Source: Polytrichum commune (Eukaryota; Streptophyta; Polytrichopsida; Polytrichales; Polytrichaceae). Taken from it: 64,000 nt of DNA. The notes below the pieces were generated by a model. That model saw nothing but the letters and a program-made list of their open reading frames with translations. It had not been told where the DNA came from and searched no databases. A program made the translations under genes and the position numbers. Where the stretch lies: contig OX485804.1 of assembly GCA_950295325.1 (NCBI GenBank), positions 50,766,429 through 50,830,428 on the forward strand, in the 5' to 3' direction. Below are positions 25,620 to 37,000 of this stretch, piece by piece. Numbering within the stretch: the stretch's first letter is position 1; each line of letters opens with the position of its first letter.

Positions 25620-25860
25620 CTCTTCAGAGCTTTCGGGGAGCCCTTCCCAGAACACCAGATCTGACCAGTCAAATTCTACACGAAAGGTAGATACTAGCCT
25701 CGCCTGCCCTAATCTGTACCCGTCGCGTAGATTCAGAGTAAGTATGACTCAATAGGCAGATTTGACCAGAAGAGATCCATGAAAATGCGTAGATATTGGC
25801 ATCACCGGTCCTGATCTGTATGAAAATGACATATTTCGGGAACAGCATTCCGAGTTTCAA
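25620..25860. repeat. Detached unit(s) of the repeat upstream of the cotransporter gene
   Basis: CACCAGATCTGACCAG, GGTAGATACTAGCC and CCCGTCGCGTAGATTC match landmarks of the 23.5-25.1 kb array. A second partial unit follows with GCAGATTTGACCAG and GTAGATATTGGCATC. It is separated from the main array by the family-A and SINE-like insertions at 25.17-25.56 kb. Confidence 0.6.
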
Positions 25861-26041
25861 TCACATGTTTCTCTTAATGAAGATTTCATCAATCCTTTGT
25901 TTCTGATGATTTACCATCGCATGGAATCCGGACCGGTTTTTAAGAATGCTCTGCTCAAACCTCTTCAAATTGCTCATGATAATTGGTGGGTTTGGATGAA
26001 CTCTGTTATATGTGGATGAAATTGACTGTTTGGAGCAATTA

Positions 26042-26322
26042 GGGGCGCCTCTAAATACCCCCATCGAGCGTGGCTCGGAGGCCAGGTTCGGTGGGGTTCA
26101 TTTTTCTGGCCCTCCTCATTTTGGCCCCTTGGGGACTTTTTTTGGTTTTTTTTTTGCTAAATTTGGGTTCTGTGGCCCCAAATTACTCTAGGAAGCCCCC
26201 TATGAGATCAAGTAAGGCCCCATCCAATTAAAAAAATAGGGGGCATGTTTTATCCCAACCCTACCACCCCCTCCCGAACCTAGCCTCCGAGCCACGCTCG
26301 ATGGGGGTTTTTAGGCAAATCC
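26042..26322. mobile_element. 281-bp hairpin element with 8-bp target-site duplication
   Basis: AGCAATTA flanks both sides (26034-26041 and 26323-26330). The terminal inverted repeats are about 50 bases and share CCCCCATCGAGCGTGGCTCG followed by GAGGC-AGGTTCGG. The element is much richer in G+C than its surroundings and has no coding capacity. The 8-bp duplication fits a hAT-type non-autonomous element, but the terminal bases do not settle the superfamily. Confidence 0.85.
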
Positions 26323-26330
26323 AGCAATTA

Positions 26331-29300
26331 GGGTAGGAGTTTCAACGATGTACATTCCAGCAAGGGTGAGAGGGAATTATCACATTCAAGCGAACTTTTC
26401 ATCCATCCACCATCAAAACTTGAACGCATAAACGTTTGTGGCCGATTCATCTCAATAGGCTTGGACTAGGTTAATTCAAGGCCTTTCAAATAAATCCGGT
26501 GAAGTTTCGACTTAAAATAGTGATGTACAATGTTGCGTATTATTTCACGACTTTTTATATTGGATGAATTGGAGATGCACCTCGTATGCAATCATTCCCT
26601 CTCTCTCTCCTCCGGCAAGGGGGATTCGGAAATTGTTGTAAATGAGCTTGCCTTTATGTTTTGGTGAAAAGGGTGGGAACCATTTGCGACCCAAACTCGT
26701 CGTTTAGTAGACATTAGAATCATCCTCAACGATTCTAAAGGAAGTTGAGTGGGACTCAATTGAGTTGAATTAATCACAAGTCTATATGGGGTTTTAGGTT
26801 TTCAATTTGGATGGATGAGATACACAACACCTCTCAAGTGAGCATGCCAACTTGGTTATGACGTTGTAAGTTTGCTTCTAGCATTGATTACATAAATGTG
26901 AGATTATATTCTTTTGCCAAGATCTACTATGTGCATGCTTAGTTTACAAAACTTACATAACATCACTAAGCAACTTGATGCTGGCCTCTTTCCCGAAAAA
27001 GGGACTACAATTAACAAAATTATGATAAATTATAGTTACTTGTCGAAGACTCACTAGTACACCAACATATAAACATGGGATCTCATAATTAAAGGAATAA
27101 TATGCTCGTTTGATACCCAATCCCACAAAATGCATCCAAGAAGGTGAATCATTCTATGTATGTTAACTAGAAATGAAAGACAATTGGTATTGGTGAGTGG
27201 TAGAGTTGAAAGTCTCGAAATTCTAATAAACTCGAGGGAATTATGTTCATTGTGTTCCTTACCTAGGATACTAGTTTCCAATAACCAGTCCAATACCGTA
27301 GGAACACTAAATGATATTGGGACCGTTGGGAAAGGATCGAAGGCGCAAGGATGGCCTATCATTTGGGTCTCCACTCCATATGGAAATGATTGGCATGAGC
27401 TTTGCTAGACATGTACAAGAGATAGGAATGGAGATGGAGATGGAGTTGCTAATGATTGTAATTTCTTGTTAAAAACGCAGTGGATGAGTGGTGGCAGGAA
27501 CGGTGGAGATCTTACATCGGTCAAATCCGACGGTCGAGAATACACAGGCAACGTGGCCTCACCATAAGCCAGAAGTTGCTTTCATCGCCCATAGACTTCT
27601 TCTCGACAAGCATAAATCAAAAGACCAAAAACACATAGTCATGATCCCCTTGTTGAGTTCATTAGAATCTCTCCTTCCACTTCAATGATTTCAACAATTT
27701 CCACTTTTACAAGATATATTTTGAATGGTCCGATGACCCAGATATATATTAGTAAGATTAAACTTTCCTTGAAGTGGATACGGGTAGGGGGTGCTCCTAG
27801 TGTGGCCATGGGGCTTGAAGGTTGGGATACGGATTGTGGAGCACGAGGGACATGAAATTGCATGAGGTCAAGGAGTTCTCAATTGTTGCCTTGTGGTTGG
27901 CTTCAATCAACAACCTTTCAAAAAAAAAACCTACATGAAAAAAGTACCATAAGGGTACAATTACTGAACAAAAACATGATTTTCATTTGTTTGAACTGAG
28001 TTGCTAATAAATTGTTATAATTGACCACGTAATGGTTAAAACGACCATAATCAATATGTAAGGTGTCAACTAGGTTTTGGGTTGTCAACCAAGTTGACCA
28101 AGTTTATTACTTCTAACACAAAGTTAATAATGTGTTCCTTTGCATGTGTGTGAGAAAATTCAAATTATGACATGTCACATGACCGCGCAATGCGTCTCTA
28201 TGGTCGTTTTTACAAAATACGTGGTCAACTCAACATTTTCCTATATTTACCATAAATTATGAGCTTTCTATTGGAATGCACTCTAAATTTTTGATGCCCA
28301 ACAAATGTGTATACTTAATATATGGGCAACCATCAACCACAATCATTTGCATAACCCCAATTACGCAAGTTTTGTACAACCTCAATATTTTTTGAACACA
28401 ATAATAAGTTCTATAGCTTTAACATATGCCTTCTTCTTCTTTTATTGAAAACATGCTAAATATTTGGTTCTAGCACGCTAAATATCATAAATCGTATAAT
28501 AGTAAGATCGAATTCGAGCGTTGAGTAGCAATTAACATTAATTAAGAAACAACACAATGAGGGGAGAGTACTCATGCACAACATTGTGGAAGATTGGTTT
28601 TGGAACATGCTTATGATGTGGATTGTCTATAATGAATAGGGTGAAAATGAATGGCAAAACAAGAAATAAGAAAGTTCTCCAACCTTGGAGAAGACCATAG
28701 TGAGTAGAGTGTTTCTTTGTAAAACATCCGTGGTCGCACATGTCAAAATAAATGGCACACTATTTCCACCTAAATGCCATGAATTCTCACATCATGACAT
28801 CACTTTTAAAATAGTTGCTCCCTTGGAACTATGATGTCTTGCCATGTATTGTTTGCAATTGTAAGAGAACAAATTTGAAGTTCAAGGGCCTTAACCCTCT
28901 CCATACATATTCATTGTGTGCAACCTTTATAACTTATTGGTCATCCATATTTTATCTTGACTATTCTTCAATCAAAGTTATTCAAAATTTAACATAACAT
29001 TCTTAAGCAGTGTTGAAATTGTAAATTTGTAAGCCAACTAGGAAAAGAAAAGTTGTGTTCACTAATAGGATACGAGTCCTACGCAATGGTCCCATGTTGA
29101 TGAAAGAACAATGAAAATCTATTATTGTGCTAGATTTACAAATTTTCCACTTACATAGGACAAGTTTCTAACGACATGGGTCAATTGCCTAGGACTCATA
29201 TACTTGTAGTGCTTATTCAACATATAGACAAATTATGGGTCTCCTAAGTTAATGACTTTATGAGTTTATAAGTCACACTCGTCGAGGTTACGTTTAAGAC

Positions 29301-29550
29301 ACATAGGCACAAGTCTAGTGAAGAAAACATATGTTCTAGATTGGGTCATGTTAAAAATAAATGGACCACATGATGGAGAGTGAACTTGCTATGTGAATGG
29401 GAGATTGTCTAGCATCCAAAACTATTTGCCCAAGCCTTAGGGTGCAATGGATGTATGTGTTGTGGAGATTAGCCTAGCACGGTTGACTCCGAGGCTTATT
29501 TCTTGTCGGGTATGGGTTAAAAACATAGATTTTTGAGAAAGACTTGGGAT
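26331..29550. other. Gene-poor region
   Basis: No gene is recognised. Short open frames (27054-27374 -, 27160-27408 +, 27488-27688 +) have no known domain. The only notable piece is the coding-like relic near 27.56 kb. Confidence 0.5.
27535..27630 (+). pseudogene. Coding-like relic, paired with 4530-4640
   Basis: The reading contains ATWPHHKPEVAFIAHRLLLD and then DKHKSKDQKH. It parallels the reading at 4530-4640, with conserved W-P-H, K/R-P and A-HRLLL positions. The family is not recognised and the similarity does not extend beyond about 25 residues. Confidence 0.35.
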
Positions 29551-29555
29551 CTCAA

Positions 29556-29944
29556 GTAAGGTAGGGGTGGCTATTTCCGTCCAAATTTCAGATGTGCCTA
29601 GTTGGGATGTTGAAACTATTTTTTTATAAATTTTGAGCGCTTCGCAAAGCTGCTGCAAGAGCACCTATGAAAAAATCAAAATTTTCCAGCATGTTTATGA
29701 TTTCCTACAAATTTTTAAAGGAAACCTTGTAGAGTGACCAACGCTCGCACATAGGGTACGTGGTATATCCACAGGGTGGATTTCTAAAACCGACCGCTGG
29801 CAGCCAATTAAATGTTGGCAGCGTTGTGAACGATAAAAGCACCTTGATAGGTGCTTTTGTAAACCCAGGTAAAAGCACCTAGAAAGGTGCTTCCGACATA
29901 GGGGTCGACTTTAGGACCCGCACGGAAATTGCCACCCCTACCTT
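29556..29944. mobile_element. Inverted-repeat element with internal small hairpins
   Basis: The left end TAAGGTAGGGGTGGCTATTT is mirrored by AATTGCCACCCCTACCTTA at the right end, a perfect or near-perfect 24-base inverted repeat. Near the right end two small hairpins stand side by side: AAAGCACCTTGATAGGTGCTTT and AAAGCACCTAGAAAGGTGCTT, at about 29837-29892. It is non-coding. The target duplication is unclear. Confidence 0.75.
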
Positions 29945-30400
29945 AAGAGGGACATGTGCTCTAACAATCGGAATTTCAATGCATTCTCTAAAATAGAATC
30001 CATATTGTGTGATTGAGGTTCTTATCAGTCTAGACGTGAGCAAAGAAGTAGACTTCCCTTTAGCACAAACTCCATTAGTCGTTGCCTAACCGAGGATTTT
30101 AGAACGCATGTGCTCTTGTGTTGACAAGGATGGCGTGGATCCCCAAAGTGGTATCACAATCAAGAGTGCACAAACTTATGAAGGAGGACTTTGCAAAGTT
30201 TTGGTAGCTTGGACACCAACACAAAGGAAAATGAACTCCGATGTGCTTGTAACACATTTAGCTCTGCACCTACTTCTTCTAGGTGATAAAAAAAAACAAA
30301 TAAAATAAGATGTGCTTAACAAAATTTAAATTGAAGTCACTCTATTATCAAAATATGACTTTCCTTTCTTTTAAAATAATCATGTAGATCTCCCTCCAAC

Positions 30401-30425
30401 CTCCCCCCCCCCCCCAAAAAAAAAC
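30401..30425. repeat. Homopolymer C then A tract
   Basis: A run of about fourteen C is followed directly by a run of A. Similar C or G tracts occur at 8333-8347, 48920-48933 and 49243-49260. Confidence 0.85.
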
Positions 30426-30654
30426 CATGTTGAATATGAAACGCATGATAGTTAACAAATTTTCAACATGTAGTCTCGTCTCTTTTAAGCACATTTCTTT
30501 TGGTGCTTGTTCTTAAATCTAGACCTAAATACAAGTCCACTCAATTAGAGGTGTTTGATTGCAAAAAAAAGAACCAAATTAAGTCAGGACCATGGCAAGT
30601 TACCTTTCAAACCTTCCAAAGATCGTTTGCCAAGCATGTAGTTACTTTTGTACA

Positions 30655-31059
30655 CTAAGGGCAGGTTCACGCGGGGTCCCAAGTCCTAAGTCCCATGTTA
30701 CTTGAGGTCAATTTGTGCAATCTCAACTGTTGAGAGCATGGAAGTTGGGACTTACCACTTCAGATGGTGTCCCAGGTCCTAAGTCCCAAGCATGACTTGG
30801 ATGCCTACATGGCAACACTAATTGAAGGTGAGGCTTGGGACTTGTGTTGAGAGTTGGGTCAAGCAAAAGTTAGGCCCAACTCTCAACACAAGTCCTATGA
30901 ATGTTTTTGCATAAAACAACTAACATCCAACTTTAATGATAAGTAACAATATTTCAATGGTTTCTTGATGCTCAAAAGTTGGCAGTTTGCCTCCATGTTG
31001 GGACTTGCTAAGATGAGTGGGACTTGGGACATGGGACCCCATGTGAACCATGCCCTAAG
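30655..31059. mobile_element. Inverted-repeat element, family D (copy D1)
   Basis: The terminal repeats are CTAAGGGCAGGTTCAC on the left and, reversed, CTTAGGGCATGGTTCAC on the right, both continuing into a GGGGTCCCA-rich arm. TACA is present immediately outside both ends, a possible 4-bp target duplication. The centre holds a second palindrome, CTTGTGTTGAGAGTTGGG against CCCAACTCTCAACACAAG (30848-30892). A second copy in opposite orientation begins near 63606 and is cut by the window end. Confidence 0.8.
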
Positions 31060-32727
31060 TACATACTTACATCATTCATAGGCATGCATAAAGAAAGCTC
31101 ATTACTTAACACCTACTGCATACTCCTAGTAAAGCTCCTCTAATATGTAGCTTAAAAATGGTCTACCAAGGTCCTAAGGTTTGATAAGAAGGTGAAGCAT
31201 CAAATGCCCGTGAGGGGACAACATGCAGTAAGGTACATGAGGCTAATGTGGACACCTCCAACTTCGTGGAATCATCTAGCCGCTGGATTCAAGCATTAGA
31301 ATCTTGAGTAGTCAGCCTCAAATAATAGTAATTGCAAATCAAGACCAAAGAATTTGAAAACTGTTGAAATCGGAGTTGAGGAAGGTCTCTACTTCCCAAT
31401 GTGGTGTTGTAGGGGGGAGTTTTTTTATTGTTCAAATCTTGTGCAAGTGGACAACATCATATTCTACATGGGTCATTTGCCAATGAAAACCAAGTTGAAT
31501 GCTAATATTGGTTGTGTCATGTCTCTAAAGTATTCACTTGTAAGATAAAATGTAGCCAATCTTTTTATTATAGAATACCACAATATAAGGTGGTCGGCAC
31601 CTCACAACCACATGTTGCATCCTACTTTGCCCACCTTGGGCACAAAAAGAAGATGACTAACCAAATATCATCTAGGCGGTGGCTAAATGACCATGCATTA
31701 CTCATCCACCGAATTAGAGTGACTCAATTGCCGATTAGAAGCCCAAAATAGGTGTCTTGATTAAGGAAGTTGACCAAATTAGCCTTACCTACCTTACATA
31801 CCATTTGATTCAGCACGTTGAAGTGCACAGTTCATCATTGCTTATCCGTAAGGTAGTATGAGAGCCTTATTCAGATACTTATCTTAATCAAACGCTTATA
31901 TTTGAGTGGTGTGTGGTTAGTTTAGAACTAAGAATGGATTATGAAACCCAACAAAACATGTGTTTTAGAGAGATTCTTGAATCAATAATCAACATAATTG
32001 GGGAGACCTACATGATCATTTTCTAACTCAGAGAATCTTCAATTTGGCAATGAATAGGATATTCATACAAGTTTTGAAAACTATTTGGAAAGTGGTTTCA
32101 TGCATGATGAGGATTCACAACACAACACTAGATTGCAGTCGGAGGGGTACTGGAGTGCTAACTTGATTGCGTCGATCTCCCCATGAGCACATATACAAAT
32201 CCAAGATTGAGCATGAGAGTATGAAGGACTGACAACCCTTTGTTGACACTTCAATTGCTTACACATGCAAGTTACTTCAAATTCCACAAGAATGTTCTCA
32301 TGCAACTCAAAACATTGCAACTGACATGCAAAAACTTAGAACACTCACAAATGTAACATTACATTAATGTGGGGAGCACGGAAGAATGTATCCTAGGCAC
32401 AATTGCAGATGCTTTACCAGTGCAACACGCAACAAATTCCTCCGGAATACACAAGGGAGAATGTAATGATGGTTTAATAAATAGCCGCAAATGTGGGAAG
32501 GAGTGTTCTTTTACAAGTGCCAAGGAATCGTTGTAGTGTATTTTGAATGTAGACATGTGTATTGCAACACTTGACCTTAGCCATTGATGGCAATTCAAAG
32601 TAGCCCATAACCAAACCCTAATCACAACATCAGTGGCCGTTAACCCTAATGTTACTTAGAGGTTTCCAAATATCGACAAATGGGAGTGACTGGCAGGGTG
32701 GGTCACCTTCCGTCATGCAACATGGAC
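31060..32727. other. Gene-poor region
   Basis: Nothing supportable was recognised. Short frames at 31354-31751 (+) and 32081-32625 (-) lack motifs and splice context. Confidence 0.5.
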
Positions 32728-32938
32728 TACACTGTATTGTCTAATTAGTGTGGGTTACCATTCGGAGTTACATGTTGTTGCTATAACTTTTTACTGACAT
32801 TATTGTTTTTTTATCATATTCTTCAGTGTGCATACTAAGTGCTTATGTTATGGGGGTAAAAAATGATACTCTCAGAAAAATGTTACAGCAATGCAAAACT
32901 CCAAATGGTAACCCACACTAATTAGACAAAACAGTGTA
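32728..32938. mobile_element. Miniature inverted-repeat element, family A (copy A3)
   Basis: The best-preserved copy of the family. The terminal inverted repeats span about 40 bases with few mismatches: CACTGTATTGTCTAATTAGT on the left, followed by GTGGGTTACCATTCGGAGTT; the right end mirrors it. TA lies immediately outside both ends, consistent with a TA target duplication as in Tc1/mariner-type elements. It is non-coding, about 210 bases. Confidence 0.85.
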
Positions 32939-33091
32939 CTTTTGGAACATAAGCGGAGGTGATTCTTGTTATAAGATTGCATGATATGGGGACATGAATG
33001 TTGTGTAACATTGGACCATGGACATGTAACTTTGGGAACATGAAACATTGGGACCGATGGAACACTGCAGGCAGTGTTCCCAAGATAGAGT

Positions 33092-33400
33092 GTGCAATGC
33101 CCACCCCCCAGTAGGGCCCATGGCCATGGTGAGACATGCACTAACAACCTAAGGAATGGTGATGCATTGATAACCACCATGGCAAACTATGATAGGGCTT
33201 CTCACACATTTGCAAAGGTGAAAGAAATTTATGGATTCTTTTGCAGCTTCTGTGAGGCCATCAAAAGTGAGAAACTTGCAGGAAGTGCTGCTTTTAGGCA
33301 CATGTACCTCGCAGTGTCGTTTGAACTCTCTACCTTGGTTTTCAAAGAAATTGCTTGGTTATTACATGGTATGCACAAAGATGATGCTGAACTAACTTAG
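33092..33400 (+). CDS. Unidentified 102-codon open frame
   Basis: An open frame on the plus strand with a balanced amino-acid composition and a fairly even G+C level, unlike the AT-driven frames nearby. The stretch FAKVKEIYGFFCSFCEAIKS followed by ELSTLVFKEIAWLLHGMHKD looks like an amphipathic helical segment. A start at the internal Met (33179) would leave 73 residues. I do not recognise the protein. It may be a gene fragment, since no neighbouring exon was found, and it begins close to the family-A element. Confidence 0.25.
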   Translation: MQCPPPSRAHGHGETCTNNLRNGDALITTMANYDRASHTFAKVKEIYGFFCSFCEAIKSEKLAGSAAFRHMYLAVSFELSTLVFKEIAWLLHGMHKDDAELT

Positions 33401-34053
33401 CTTGCAAGATGCCAGCGATTTTGAGAAATAAAGCTTAGTATCCAGAAACTTGGGGGACAAAAGATAGACAGAAGTAGTTGCAAAATAGGCTCACATAGAT
33501 AGACAGAAGAGATTGAAAATGGATCCTCACTAAATTATCCGCAAAAACCTCCTCAATTCACTTATCAACCTTCTCTACCTAGTAACATCAATCGAAAAGC
33601 TGCGTTTGTCACCAACAACAAAGAATACTAACTCAAGCTGCAACTTAAAAGTCAAATTCCTATAGAAAAGGCAGTTCATTGATACTGAAAAAGATTCATG
33701 AACCACGTAGGATAGGAAGAATTCAACGAGTACTGGAAGGGCATGAATGTTTCAATGAGCTTCATTGAACAATTTAGAGTTGATGAAGACTAATCAATGT
33801 CCACAATAGTTGGCTATTCGAACTTAAAATCTTTCACCTCCATTGGAACAATACTGTGTTATGAACTGTTGAATACAGCTGATGGCTTATTTCTATACCT
33901 GGTCAGTCTTTCTAGCTACTAGTAAGACACATTTTGTATTTCAGAAATATGAACACAATACTACAGCTATACAGTAGGCCATAAATGTTTTCACAAGAGC
34001 ATACCTAGGCCACAAAAATGTATAAACACCCCTCCTAACAAAAGTATGATATT
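33401..34053. other. Region downstream of the dehydrogenase gene
   Basis: About 650 bases beyond the stop codon of the minus-strand dehydrogenase gene. It should contain its 3' UTR and polyadenylation site; no other feature was seen. Confidence 0.5.
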
Positions 34054-37000
34054 CTACCCTTGCTTAAAGAGCTCACGTCCGATTAACATTCGCCGAATCT
34101 CACTAGTGCCTGCTCCAATTTCATACAGCTTTGCATCCCGCAAAAGGCGGCCTGTGGGATACTCATTCACGTACCCATTTCCTCCCAGACACTGAATAGC
34201 CTGGTCCCATCATAATGTACAATATATTATTACAATAAAAGAGTATTATTACATATAGGAGAGCTTGAAATTGATACTATCATATTTTGTAAAAGAGGAC
34301 GTAACCATAGCTTATGAAGGAAAGAAGGAAGAATGAAACAAATAAATATAGGTTCGGGTCATACTTGAAGTGCCATTTGAGTTGCATTCTCAGCTGCAAA
34401 GAGGATGACTGCTGCACAGTCCTGGAGAACAATGCACAATGATTAATTTCAGGTCAATTTGGAGTTACATGTGTGTATTGTTAAAAACATTAAAAGATGG
34501 ACAAGGTGATAAGGTATGCAGGTGTGATTCGGTCACTTTCTTAATCAGACACCCATATTTGATTGATGTGTGGTTGCGTGAGGATCCAAAGACAAACACC
34601 AGAATGCTATATGTTTAAAAGAGTGGACTATGTCTTCAAAATCGATTAACTACTCCGCACTCAATAGCGAACCCAATTGGGAAGACCTATGTAATTAGTT
34701 AAAGAAATCCAAGATGTGCATGTCCTATAACCATAACTAGCTTGAAGGAGATCCGATTTTCAATCTCATTGTTGATGTTTCATTTGCTAAAGCAACACAA
34801 ATTGGAAGACGTAAATCTGATCAACAGAAGATGGAGATCAAGAAAAACAAACCAAAGAACACCCACATACCTCAAGTATTAAGAACATAAGTGAAGGGGG
34901 GTCCTGTTTGAAGTGACAGTTCTTTAATTGAATAAAGACCCTGACAACACTAATTGGAAATATGGTACCTTTCTGTCAGCATGTCCTGTGTCACACATGC
35001 GAGCAACGGAGTACACAAAAGCCCTGCTCACGGTCGTACAACAAACAGTTTATTTTCTGGTCGTCGTAATTTTCTTTTGCCTTACAAGACAAATTTCGGA
35101 CACAGATAATACTTTGAGCAGAGTTGACTTCAGTAAGCAATATATTGCAAAACTGATGTTAGAGGTGAAGACAAGTGTAAAGTCCGAAGCATCAAATTAA
35201 AGAGGCCATGATATCTGGATATGGATTATGATTGCTACACACCATTCATAACAATCCATGTAACCTAGCCAGTGATTTCTACCATGAAACCAAGACCAAC
35301 TCCAAAAATTTCAGAATGGCATTTTAGTGCTTATTATTCAGGTAAATGCCTTTTCAAAAAACGTAAAAATACAAAACTCGATAATATCAATATCATCTCG
35401 TACCTGGAAGCCTGCATTTTTGTGTACATATCTGCCAGCTTCCCCTATATTAACATCATGGCCAAACAGCATCTACAATGTGAGAGTCACTTCATCAAAA
35501 GGTTGTTGAATACCAGTACTGCTTAACCTAGCTTTTATTACAGGATTATGGTACGAGTATATATATACTAAGATCAATCACCTCAATGTTTAAGATGGTA
35601 GCAAGTATTAATCAAGAGATCCAGTCCACCCCTGAGAAATCCAGTCATATTCACAAAGAAGAACAAATGAACTACTTAAACTAGGTCAGTACAAGCAGAT
35701 TGGACCCAACAGCTTATCTTGTCAACCAGCTAGCACAAGCCCATAAAAGAAGGAAAATCATTTTAAAAAGTGCATGTATTAGCTGAAATTATGAATATTT
35801 ATACATATATATCACCTGCATTAATTGAAATTCACCAATGGGCTTCCCAAATTGCTGCCGCTCGTGAACATATGGAAGGACTACATCAAGGCATGCTTGC
35901 ATCAAACCCAAAGGCCCAGCAGCTAAAACCAGCCTTTCCAAATCTAACCCAGACATCATCACATACACTCCTGCAATACGAAAAAACCCCACTAAAATTA
36001 GTAGGTAGCATCTGTTGGCAAGATAATATTCTTGAAATTTGCCACATGGCAGTCTTACACTGCTTGGACAGAGTCAAATTCCACGTGGAAATTTTTAGTT
36101 CAGTATTGGAAAAGAGGAACCATGAAACACCTTACGGTAGCTCCAATTGACAAGTGTGCAATATTATCATGTTAGGACACAAGAGGAGCCCTTCATTATC
36201 TGGCCGATGGATGATGTAACAGACCTTTTCCTTCTTGCCCAAGAACCTGCTCATCTGAGACAAAACAATTGTCAAATACCAGCTCACACCTGCCAGCAAC
36301 CCACCATTTTAGAGAAGGCGACAACCAAGACTTCTGAAGATGTGATTTGAATCTTTTAAGACATCAAATAAAAGGTTCAGGACTACGATGCTTTGAAACA
36401 CTAAAATAAAAAGGCACTCACTGGAATCTGTTTTAAAATAGTTTGTTAGTGAGTGCAAAACCTACGTGTCACTGCCTCGCATCCCAAGTTTATCCAGCTT
36501 CTGAGCTGTGCTGAAACTGCAACAGTCAAAGAAAGGACGACATGTCAACAGTTTATCGTCAACAAGGCCTTAAAGAACAATATCAGTTTAAAAAAGTTAC
36601 CACATAAGAATAACATCCTCCTATCTCAAACTTACCCTTCCATTCCCTTCTCGATGATGAAAGCCGTGATCCCTTGTGGCCCAGCTTTCAGATCTGTCTT
36701 GGCATATACAATCTGTGAAAACATAGAAATGCTTGAGAATCATTTATGTATGATTAGCCTATAGGTAGCAGCAGAACCAAAGTCATACTTCAATCATCAG
36801 AAATTTTATATGAGATGGAAGAAAGGTATCCAGTAAGATTTCAGCAGATGGGTCATCAAAATGCTGAATGCCCACAACCAGACTCATGAGGTATTTCAAG
36901 ACAAAATTTACCAGAGTATTAGCCTTGGGGCCATTGGTGCACCACATTTTGTTTCCATTAAAAACATATCCACCTTGTGTCTTTTCGGCTCGGCACTTCA

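Noticed and set aside
36225-36246. A 22-base micro-exon in the dehydrogenase gene
   Set aside because: The apparent acceptor at GAGCAG is internal. The exon extends to 36289, with correct phase and the expected TCELVF sequence.
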